Source of the DNA: Acidimicrobiaceae bacterium
Lineage (GTDB): Bacteria > Actinomycetota > Acidimicrobiia > Acidimicrobiales > RAAP-2
Direction: 5' to 3'
NCBI GenBank assembly: GCA_003142095.1
Contig: PLON01000017.1
Location: 4,651-68,650, forward strand
DNA length: 64,000 nt
This document shows, piece after piece, positions 58,055-64,000 of this stretch. The position numbers were made by a program, and so were the translations under genes. The notes under the pieces were generated by a model that worked only from the letters and a program-made list of their open reading frames with translations, had not been told where the DNA came from and did not search any database. Position 1 is the stretch's first letter; every line of letters begins with the position of its first letter.

Positions 58055-59197
58055 TTACTTGAGGAGGTGTTTCGCCACCACCACCCGTTGAACTTGATTC
58101 GTACCTTCGTAGATCTGAGTGATCTTCGCATCGCGCATGAAACGTTCCACCGGGAACTCTTTGGTGAATCCGTAGCCACCGAGCAGTTGAACCGCGTCGG
58201 TCGTCACGCTCATGGCGGTATCAGACGCGAACGCCTTGGCCGACGCACCGAGATACCCGAGGGTTCCGTCAGGGTCTCCTCCGTCGATGGTGGCACACGC
58301 TCGGTAGACGAGGGCGCGTGCAGCTTCGGTGCGCATCGCCATGTCGGCCAGCATGAAACGCAGTCCTTGTAGTTCGCTAATCGGCGCACCGAAGGCTTTG
58401 CGACCTTTCATGTAGGTGGCCGCGTAGTCAATGGCTCCTTGGGCGATGCCGACAGCCTGCGCGCCAATGGTGGGACGCGAACGATCGAGGGTGTGCATGG
58501 CGATGGCAAATCCTTGACCTTCGTCGCCAATGCGGTGCGACGCCGGAACGCGGACATTGTCGAAGACGACTTCGCCGGTCGGCGAGGCGCGCAACCCCAT
58601 CTTGTCCTCGTGCTTCGGAAACTCCACCCCCCAGCCCTTCTCCACCAAGAAGCACGTGATACCTCGTCCCCCGGCAGAAGGATCAGTTTTCGCGAACACG
58701 GTGTAGATGTCGGAGACGCCGGCGTTGGTGATCCAGTACTTCGAGCCGTTCAAGATGTAGTCTTCCCCGTCGCGCTCCGCGCGACAGCGCATCGACGCCA
58801 CGTCAGATCCGGCGTCGGCCTCGGAGAGGCAGTAGCTGGCCTGAATTTCGCCGGTCGCGATGTGCGGCAGGTACTTCTGCTTGATCTCTTCACTGGCAAA
58901 GTTCATGATCGGCAACATCCCGAGTTTGGAGATGAGGATTGTCACTGACGTCGAAGCGCACCCTCGCGCCAACTCTTCGGCCACGATGGCCTGAGTGACC
59001 ATGTCGGCGCCCGCGCCGCCGTAGGCCTCAGGGACGCCGAGCGACGGCAATTCCATCTCAACGCACGCGTCGAAGCTTTCCTGGGGAAAGATCTGCTCGC
59101 GGTCGTAGCGCGCGGCGTGGGGTGCTACCCGTTCGTCGACAAAACTACGCAAAACGTCACGAAAACTACGTTGTTCATCCGTAAGGTCAAAACTCAT
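58055..59197 (-). CDS. acyl-CoA dehydrogenase (short-chain/butyryl-type)
   Basis: A 380-residue flavoenzyme that introduces a 2,3 double bond in acyl-CoA. 'CLSEADAGSDVASMRCRAERDGEDYILNGSKYWITN' is the FAD/substrate segment. The 'QLLGGYGFTKEFPVERFMRDAKITQIYEGTNQVQR' region carries the catalytic Glu ('YEGT') and is typical of short-chain acyl-CoA dehydrogenases. I chose the ATG at 59197, which has an AAGGA ribosome site, over 59209. It is preceded by a small hypothetical gene that ends 24 bases upstream. Confidence 0.9.
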   Translation of the reverse strand: MSFDLTDEQRSFRDVLRSFVDERVAPHAARYDREQIFPQESFDACVEMELPSLGVPEAYGGAGADMVTQAIVAEELARGCASTSVTILISKLGMLPIMNFASEEIKQKYLPHIATGEIQASYCLSEADAGSDVASMRCRAERDGEDYILNGSKYWITNAGVSDIYTVFAKTDPSAGGRGITCFLVEKGWGVEFPKHEDKMGLRASPTGEVVFDNVRVPASHRIGDEGQGFAIAMHTLDRSRPTIGAQAVGIAQGAIDYAATYMKGRKAFGAPISELQGLRFMLADMAMRTEAARALVYRACATIDGGDPDGTLGYLGASAKAFASDTAMSVTTDAVQLLGGYGFTKEFPVERFMRDAKITQIYEGTNQVQRVVVAKHLLK

Positions 59198-59221
59198 CGT
59201 GTCCTTCACTTCGTTGTGTGC

Positions 59222-59698
59222 TTAATGCGATGATTTAGCGTCGTTCGCACCTGAGACTAATTGGTCACCGGGTACGGCGTCGACGAAACGGCGCTGGGCC
59301 GCGTAACTGTGTGCGAGACCACTAAACGGTTTGGTCGTGGCGCGAGTTATGGGCGACGCTTGGCGCAGCCCGAAGTAGTCCATCGCGACGTGCACATCGC
59401 CGAGAGTCGGACCGCGCCCGATGAGGCTGGCGCGTTTGGCGGCGACGAGGGCCACACCGGTCGTGACGTCGTGCGAATCGTGAGGATGTTCGAAGGTCAA
59501 CTTGTGGCACTCTCGATCGGCGATCGTGAGTGCGTACCCTTCACCCGGGGCGGGCGTTCCGTATCCGGCGCCGACGGGCGGGTGGGCCGAGCGCTCAAGG
59601 CCGGGCTTCTTCACGCGCCCGAGTTCGGCGATCGTCGTCGACATCAAGGGCCGAACTTCACCGGCGAGGGGAACGGGAGAAAAAGTAGGTTGGGCCAC
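59222..59698 (-). CDS. hypothetical protein, probably cotranscribed with the acyl-CoA dehydrogenase gene
   Basis: An unrecognised 158-residue protein. 'HPPVGAGYGTPAPGEGYALTIADRECHKLTFEHPHDSHDVTTGVALVAAKRASLIGRGP' is the most ordered stretch, with several His and one Cys. There is no signal peptide or membrane helix. GTG start with a TAACCT box 6 bases upstream gives real support for expression. It precedes the acyl-CoA dehydrogenase gene on the same strand. No function can be given. Confidence 0.6.
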   Translation of the reverse strand: MAQPTFSPVPLAGEVRPLMSTTIAELGRVKKPGLERSAHPPVGAGYGTPAPGEGYALTIADRECHKLTFEHPHDSHDVTTGVALVAAKRASLIGRGPTLGDVHVAMDYFGLRQASPITRATTKPFSGLAHSYAAQRRFVDAVPGDQLVSGANDAKSSH

Positions 59699-59704
59699 CT
59701 GACG

Positions 59705-59710
59705 AGGTTA
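59705..59710 (-). promoter_or_regulatory. -10 box (TAACCT) of the hypothetical/acyl-CoA dehydrogenase unit
   Basis: TAACCT ends 6 bases before the GTG at 59698, the same hexamer and spacing as at the mutase gene. Confidence 0.5.
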
Positions 59711-59726
59711 CCGTCCGCCGTCGCGA

Positions 59727-60650
59727 CTACACCCTCGCGAGCCAGTCCTCGTACTGAGGACGTTCGCCGCGGACCGTCTGGTGATAGGTCTTTCGAATCA
59801 CGGTAGTGATCGGTCCCGGCTTGCCGTCGCCCACGAGTCGATCGTCAACCGACGAGAGGGGCACCACTTCGGCCGCCGTGCCGGTCAAGAACGCCTCGTC
59901 GGCCAGGTACAGGTCGTCGCGGCGCAGCGCCTCAAAGTTGACCTCAAAGCCCAGGTCGTTCGCAATCTTCACGATGCTCGACTGGGTGATGCCACTGAGG
60001 GCCCCGGCCTCGGAGGGAGGCGGCGAGTACAGGCGACCGTCGCGAATGATGAAGAGATTCTCCCCCGTGCACTCACTCACCCGACCGTCGGGGCCGAGCA
60101 TGATCGCTTCGTCGTAGCCGGCCTTGATGGCTTCGACCTTGGCCAGACTGGCGTTCACGTACCCGCCGACCGTCTTCGAGGCAGTGGGCATGGCGTTCGG
60201 GGCATGGCGACTCCACGAGGAGATCTTCATGCGCACACCGGTCTCGGCGTGATCACCGAGGTAGGCACCCCACGACCAAGCGGCGATCGCCGTCTGCACC
60301 GGCGCGCCAATCGGATTGACGCCGATCTCGCCGTATCCGAGGTAGACGAGCGGTCGTATGTAGCAGCCTTCGGTGAGGTCATTGACCCGCACGAGCTCTT
60401 TGGCTGCCTCACACAAGTCGCTCAGGTTGTAGGGAACGTCGAGCATCAAGATCTTGCAGCTGCGAAGGAGGCGCTCCATGTGATCTTTCAGTCGAAAGAT
60501 GGCGACGCCGTTGGGCGTCTTGTAGGCGCGAATGCCCTCGAAGGCTCCCGTCCCGTAGTGCAGGGTGTGACTGAGGACGTGCACCGTGGCGTCGGGCCAA
60601 TCAACGAACGAACCGTCCATCCAGATCTTTTTGGTGGGGGTTATGGGCAT
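59727..60650 (-). CDS. ilvE: branched-chain amino acid aminotransferase
   Basis: A PLP enzyme of fold type IV that makes leucine, isoleucine and valine from their keto acids. The 307-residue protein has 'FVDWPDATVHVLSHTLHYGTGAFEGIRAY', 'SKTVGGYVNASLAKVEAIKAGYDEAIMLGPDGRVSECTGENLF' (PLP lysine in 'LAKVEA'-adjacent context and phosphate contacts) and 'LSGITQSSIVKIANDLG'. The length is that of the bacterial IlvE group. Its ATG follows the leuB stop directly, so leuB-ilvE form an operon. Confidence 0.93.
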   Translation of the reverse strand: MPITPTKKIWMDGSFVDWPDATVHVLSHTLHYGTGAFEGIRAYKTPNGVAIFRLKDHMERLLRSCKILMLDVPYNLSDLCEAAKELVRVNDLTEGCYIRPLVYLGYGEIGVNPIGAPVQTAIAAWSWGAYLGDHAETGVRMKISSWSRHAPNAMPTASKTVGGYVNASLAKVEAIKAGYDEAIMLGPDGRVSECTGENLFIIRDGRLYSPPPSEAGALSGITQSSIVKIANDLGFEVNFEALRRDDLYLADEAFLTGTAAEVVPLSSVDDRLVGDGKPGPITTVIRKTYHQTVRGERPQYEDWLARV

Positions 60651-61673
60651 TTACAAACTCTCCTGTAACTGAATGATGACGCCGTCGGTACCGAGCGAGG
60701 TGACGTCGCCCTCAAAGTCTGCCACCGCGCGCGCAATGCGTTGGGCGGCGTCACTTTCACCAACGTGCTCAAGCATCAGCGCGGCGGAGGAGACGGCGGC
60801 CAGCGGATTGGCTTTCTTCGTGCCGGCGATGTCGTGCGCGGCGCCATGCACCGGCTCAAAGAGGGACGCCCCGGTGCGTTCGGGGTTCAAGTTGGCACTC
60901 GCCGCGAAGCCGATCCCGCCCGTCACGGCACCCGCGAGGTCTGAGAGAATATCGCCAAAGAGATTGTCCGTCACGATGACGCCGTAACGCTCGGGCGTCT
61001 CCACCATGTAGATGCAGGCCGCGTCCACGTGTTGGTAGTCGACCTCCACGTCGGGAAACGACTCGCCCACTTCCGCGACAACCCGGCGCCACAGATCCCC
61101 CGCGAAGGTCAAGACGTTTGTTTTATGCACGAGGGTCAGCTTTTGGCGCTCGAGTTGGCTCGCGCGCATGAAGGCGTACCGCACGCATCGTTCGACACCA
61201 AAACGTGTGTTCACCGAGCCCTGCGTCGCCACCTCCTGGGGCGTGCCGTAGCGCAGCACTCCTCCTTCGCCGGCGTAAGGACCTTCGGTATTTTCCCGCA
61301 CGATGGCGAACTCGCAGCCTTCTGCGAGAGAGCCTTCGACGCCGCGAAATGGGCGATAGTTGATGTAGAGGTCGAGTCCAAAGCGCATGCGCAGGAGTAG
61401 CCCGCGTTCGAGAACGCCGCCGGCGATGCGCGTGTCGCCAATGGCCGGCCCGATCGCACCGAGAAGGATTGCCTCAAAGCCGCGCAGCTCTTCGAGGGTG
61501 GCGTCGTCGAGGACGAAGCCGTCGTGCAGGTAGCGCGCCGCACCCAGGTCGAATTCCTTGGTGTCGAGACGGATGCCGACCGCGGCAACAACTTCGAGGG
61601 CGGCTGCAGTGACTTCAGGGCCGATGCCGTCTCCACCGATCACGGCCACCCGGTGGCTCGGCTGGTTACTCAT
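60651..61673 (-). CDS. leuB: 3-isopropylmalate dehydrogenase
   Basis: Oxidatively decarboxylates 3-isopropylmalate in leucine synthesis with NAD+. It is 340 aa from the ATG at 61673, which has a GAGGAG ribosome site; the ORF-track start is upstream. '[16 protein letters not shown]', '[13 protein letters not shown]', '[13 protein letters not shown]', '[20 protein letters not shown]' (Mg2+ aspartates) and '[20 protein letters not shown]' are all present. It is divergent from greA-leuCD across 109 bp. Confidence 0.94.
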   Translation of the reverse strand: MSNQPSHRVAVIGGDGIGPEVTAAALEVVAAVGIRLDTKEFDLGAARYLHDGFVLDDATLEELRGFEAILLGAIGPAIGDTRIAGGVLERGLLLRMRFGLDLYINYRPFRGVEGSLAEGCEFAIVRENTEGPYAGEGGVLRYGTPQEVATQGSVNTRFGVERCVRYAFMRASQLERQKLTLVHKTNVLTFAGDLWRRVVAEVGESFPDVEVDYQHVDAACIYMVETPERYGVIVTDNLFGDILSDLAGAVTGGIGFAASANLNPERTGASLFEPVHGAAHDIAGTKKANPLAAVSSAALMLEHVGESDAAQRIARAVADFEGDVTSLGTDGVIIQLQESL

Positions 61674-61694
61674 CAATCTCCTCTTTTCTCTATT

Positions 61695-61721
61695 TTGCTC
61701 GCTACGGCGCGCATCGAGCAA
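61695..61721. promoter_or_regulatory. inverted repeat in the leuB/greA divergent region
   Basis: TTGCTCG (61695-61701) and CGAGCAA (61715-61721) form a perfect 7-bp dyad with a 13-base spacer, midway between the two divergent operons. It is a candidate binding site for a regulator that could control leucine genes on both sides. Confidence 0.45.
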
Positions 61722-61746
61722 CTTTCAGGTGTTTCGGGGCCCAACG

Positions 61747-61752
61747 GTAGAA
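61747..61752 (+). promoter_or_regulatory. -10 box candidate (TAGAAT) of greA-leuC-leuD
   Basis: TAGAAT lies 30 bases before the greA ATG. This gives a short leader, unlike the leaderless sites elsewhere in the window. No convincing -35 is visible. Confidence 0.4.
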
Positions 61753-61782
61753 TTAAAACTCTCTACAAGTTGGGGTTGCGGT

Positions 61783-62259
61783 ATGGCCGACGAAATTCAC
61801 CGAATCACGAAAGAGACGCTCGAAAAGCTCCAAGCGGAGTATCTGCACCTGACGACGGTGGGCCGAACCGAGATCGCCCGCGTGATCGAAGCCGCCCGAC
61901 TACTCGGTGACCTGTCAGAAAACGGCGACTACCACGCCGCAAAGGACGAACAGGGAAAGATGGAGTCGCGCATCCGCCAGATTGACCACGTGATCCGCAA
62001 CCACGAGATCGTCCAGCGCGACGAGCATGCCGGAACCGTCCAACATGCCTCGATCGTGAAGGTTGTCTACGACGGAGACGACGAGAACGACTTTCAGGAG
62101 TTCTTCATTGGCTCCATCGAAGAGAAGCCCGAAGGAGTTCTCGTGGCTTCGCCCACGTCGCCCCTCGGCGAGGCGCTGCTCGGTAAAAGCGTCGGCGCCA
62201 CCGTCGAATATGAAGCTCCCTCGGGAGTCCTAAAGGTCAAGATCATCGGACTGCACTAA
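61783..62259 (+). CDS. greA: transcription elongation factor GreA
   Basis: Rescues backtracked RNA polymerase by stimulating transcript cleavage. It is 158 aa from the ATG at 61783; the longer ORF-track start is shadow. The N-terminal coiled coil has 'ARLLGDLSENGDYHAAKDEQGKMESRI', with the acidic tip residues around 44-48. The C-terminal globular domain ends 'SPLGEALLGKSVGATVEYEAPSGVLKVKIIGL'. LeuC starts 3 bases after its stop, so greA is cotranscribed with leucine genes, an unexpected pairing. Confidence 0.95.
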   Translation: MADEIHRITKETLEKLQAEYLHLTTVGRTEIARVIEAARLLGDLSENGDYHAAKDEQGKMESRIRQIDHVIRNHEIVQRDEHAGTVQHASIVKVVYDGDDENDFQEFFIGSIEEKPEGVLVASPTSPLGEALLGKSVGATVEYEAPSGVLKVKIIGLH

Positions 62260-62262
62260 CCC

Positions 62263-63666
62263 ATGGCCAGAACCCTGTACGAAAAAATCTGGGACGACCA
62301 CGTCATCGAGGGCCCGAAAGACGAATCGGCGCTTCTCTACATCGACTTGCACCTCGTGCACGAAGTGACGAGCCCGCAGGCCTTCGACGGTCTACGACTC
62401 AACGGTAGGACGGTACGGCGTCCCGACCTCACGCTCGCGACCGCCGACCACAACGTGCCCACCGACCCGTTGTCCACGCCCATCACCGATCCCATCTCGC
62501 GTCGCCAGTTGGAGGCGCTCGACGAGAACTGTCGTGAGTTCGGCATCACCGTCTTTCCCCGCGGCCACGAGAACCAGGGCATCGTCCACGTCATCGGCCC
62601 CGAACTTGGCGTCAGCCAGCCGGGAATGACCATCGTGTGCGGCGATTCGCACACCGCGACTCACGGGGCGCTGGGCTCGTTGGCCTTCGGCATTGGCACC
62701 AGTGAGGTCGAGCACGTCCTCGCGACCCAGACGCTGCCCCAGCAGAAGGCGAAGACCATGGCCGTCGTTGTCAACGGCACTGCCCCGTCGAACGTGTCGG
62801 CCAAAGACATCGTGCTCGCCATCGTCGGACGCCTGGGCACGGGCGGAGGCGCCGGTTACGTCATCGAATACCGCGGCGAAGCGATTCGCAACCTCACCCT
62901 GGAGGGCCGCATGACGCTCTGCAACATGAGCATCGAAGCCGGCGCCCGCGCCGGTCTGGTCGCCGTTGACGAGACAACCATTGAATACTTGCGTGGTCGA
63001 CCTGGCGTGCCAGCGGGCGACGCCTTCGAAGAGGCCGCCGCCCGCTGGCGCACCTTCGTCTCCGACGACGACGCCCACTTCGACGAGACCATCACGCTCG
63101 ACGCGTCGGACCTCGTCCCCTATGTGACGTGGGGCACCAACCCGGCCCAGGTTGTCGCCCTCAACGGCGTCGTGCCCTCGCCCGACGACAGCGTTTCGAG
63201 CGACGAGCGCGACACGATCAGCCGAGCCCTCGAGTACATGGATCTCACTCCCGGCACACCGCTACGCGACATTCCGGTCGATGTGGTCTTCATTGGTTCG
63301 TGCACCAACTCTCGCATCGAAGATCTGCGCGCCGCCGCCGCGGTCGCGGCCGGGTCAAAGGTCAGCGCTGGTGTTCGCGCGCTCGTGGTGCCGGGCTCAC
63401 GGCGCGTCAAGAACCAGGCCGAGCTCGAGGGCCTCGATCGAGTTTTCATCGAGGCCGGCTTCGAGTGGCGTGAACCGGGCTGCTCGATGTGCCTCGGAAT
63501 GAACCCGGATATCTTGACCCCGGGCCAGCGCTGCGCCTCGACGTCGAATCGAAACTTTGAAGGTCGCCAGGGTCGCGGTGGTCGTACTCACTTGGTCTCG
63601 CCCGTCGTCGCCGCCGCGACCGCCATCATGGGCCGCTTCGCCTCCCCCGAGGAGGTATCGGCGTGA
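62263..63666 (+). CDS. leuC: 3-isopropylmalate dehydratase large subunit
   Basis: Isomerises 2- to 3-isopropylmalate with LeuD using a [4Fe-4S] cluster. The 467-residue aconitase-type protein has '[31 protein letters not shown]' near residue 126, the first cluster cysteine in '[13 protein letters not shown]' near 347 and the last two in '[13 protein letters not shown]' near 407-410. The length is normal. Its stop overlaps the leuD start (GTGA). The cluster requirement links it to the SUF genes of this window. Confidence 0.96.
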   Translation: MARTLYEKIWDDHVIEGPKDESALLYIDLHLVHEVTSPQAFDGLRLNGRTVRRPDLTLATADHNVPTDPLSTPITDPISRRQLEALDENCREFGITVFPRGHENQGIVHVIGPELGVSQPGMTIVCGDSHTATHGALGSLAFGIGTSEVEHVLATQTLPQQKAKTMAVVVNGTAPSNVSAKDIVLAIVGRLGTGGGAGYVIEYRGEAIRNLTLEGRMTLCNMSIEAGARAGLVAVDETTIEYLRGRPGVPAGDAFEEAAARWRTFVSDDDAHFDETITLDASDLVPYVTWGTNPAQVVALNGVVPSPDDSVSSDERDTISRALEYMDLTPGTPLRDIPVDVVFIGSCTNSRIEDLRAAAAVAAGSKVSAGVRALVVPGSRRVKNQAELEGLDRVFIEAGFEWREPGCSMCLGMNPDILTPGQRCASTSNRNFEGRQGRGGRTHLVSPVVAAATAIMGRFASPEEVSA

Positions 63667-64000
63667 AGCCGGTACGAGTGCTCGAAGGCAGGGCTGTCCC
63701 CCTCGAACGATCCGACGTCGACACCGACCAAATCATTCCCTCCGAGTGGCTAAAGCGCGTCGAGCGCACGGGCTTCGGACGCGGACTCTTCAGTGAGTGG
63801 CGCGACGACACGACATTTGTTTTAAATCAGCCCGAGTACGCGGGCGCCACAATCCTCGTGGCCGGAGCTCGCTTCGGCACCGGCTCGTCTCGGGAACACG
63901 CCGTCTGGGCGCTCATGGATTACGGCTTTGGCGCCGTCGTGGCCTCGTCCTTCGGCGATATCTTTCGCAACAATTCCTCCAAGCAAGGACTGGTCACCGT
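63663..64000 (+). CDS. leuD: 3-isopropylmalate dehydratase small subunit (partial)
   Basis: The partner of LeuC, cut by the window end after 112 codons. The GTG start overlaps the leuC stop. The translation (read by me, not in the ORF track) contains '[20 protein letters not shown]' near residue 21 and '[21 protein letters not shown]' near 68, the LeuD substrate-binding signatures, followed by '[17 protein letters not shown]'. No defect is seen in the visible part. Confidence 0.93.
   Translation, partial: MKPVRVLEGRAVPLERSDVDTDQIIPSEWLKRVERTGFGRGLFSEWRDDTTFVLNQPEYAGATILVAGARFGTGSSREHAVWALMDYGFGAVVASSFGDIFRNNSSKQGLVT

Noticed and set aside
58038-58058. AGGAAT/ATTCCT 6-bp stem overlapping the acyl-CoA dehydrogenase stop
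   Set aside because: Short, AT-containing stem without a T-run; could be chance.
1-64000. CRISPR arrays, rRNA operons or prophage modules
   Set aside because: No regularly spaced repeats, no rRNA-like stretches and no phage structural or integrase genes were seen.

Overview
The window is about 64 kb of GC-rich (roughly 60%), densely packed bacterial chromosome. It most likely comes from an actinobacterium of the class Acidimicrobiia or a relative. Evidence for this: a mycothiol-type maleylpyruvate isomerase, a LytR-CpsA-Psr protein, actinobacterial-type mesaconyl-CoA hydratase and methylsuccinyl-CoA dehydrogenase, many GTG starts, many ATGA/GTGA overlaps, and -10 boxes sitting 6-9 bases before start codons (leaderless transcription). 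The class assignment is inference; no rRNA gene is present to settle it.

Layout. 0-2.6 kb: rhamnose-linked cell-envelope genes (glycosyltransferase, rfbD) and biotin ligase. 2.6-9.2 kb: biotin-dependent acyl-CoA carboxylase alpha chain, an M20 amidohydrolase, the large subunit of methylmalonyl-CoA mutase, an RDD membrane protein and a rhodanese-MoeB protein. 9.2-15.5 kb: nitroreductase, leucyl aminopeptidase, cobalamin adenosyltransferase and divergent metH. 15.5-17 kb: ArsR-SRPBCC pair with a clear operator, and a mycothiol-dependent isomerase-like gene. 17-22.5 kb: a lipoate/2-oxoacid dehydrogenase operon (lpd, beta-propeller, E2, fused lipB-lipA). 22.5-26.7 kb: rnhA, Rrf2 regulator, thiE, hydrolase, acyl-CoA dehydrogenase, metallo-beta-lactamase fold protein. 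26.7-36.2 kb: a scattered SUF iron-sulfur assembly region (sufC1-sufS-sufU on +; sufD-Rieske-sufC2 and sufB on -), interleaved with an LCP protein, a dienoyl-CoA isomerase-like crotonase and a GNAT. 36.3-41.2 kb: oligopeptidase B, membrane protein, flavin reductase, mutY. 40.7-44.6 kb: ethylmalonyl-CoA pathway genes (mesaconyl-CoA hydratase, methylsuccinyl-CoA dehydrogenase, malyl-CoA lyase). 44.7-50.6 kb: envelope genes (NlpC/P60, lgt, a penicillin-binding protein, a secreted beta-propeller) and a MazF-like fusion. 50.7-56.7 kb: a mobile island with a TnpB nuclease and candidate guide RNA, an IS5-family transposase, and a complete-looking insertion sequence with inverted repeats. 56.8-64 kb: secreted protein, GNAT, acyl-CoA dehydrogenase, and leucine/branched-chain genes (leuB-ilvE on -, greA-leuC-leuD on +; leuD is cut by the window end).

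How it fits together. The ethylmalonyl-CoA genes would yield glyoxylate and propionyl-CoA. The acyl-CoA carboxylase, the mutase and the cobalamin adenosyltransferase could then convert propionyl-CoA to succinyl-CoA. The lipoate and E2/E3 genes and the SUF genes are linked because lipoyl synthase needs iron-sulfur clusters. The most distinctive signals are the lipB-lipA fusion, the two divergent sufC paralogues in a broken-up SUF locus, the recurrent leaderless -10 signature, and the TnpB element followed by three perfect hairpins. No single previously undescribed system is proven by this sequence alone.
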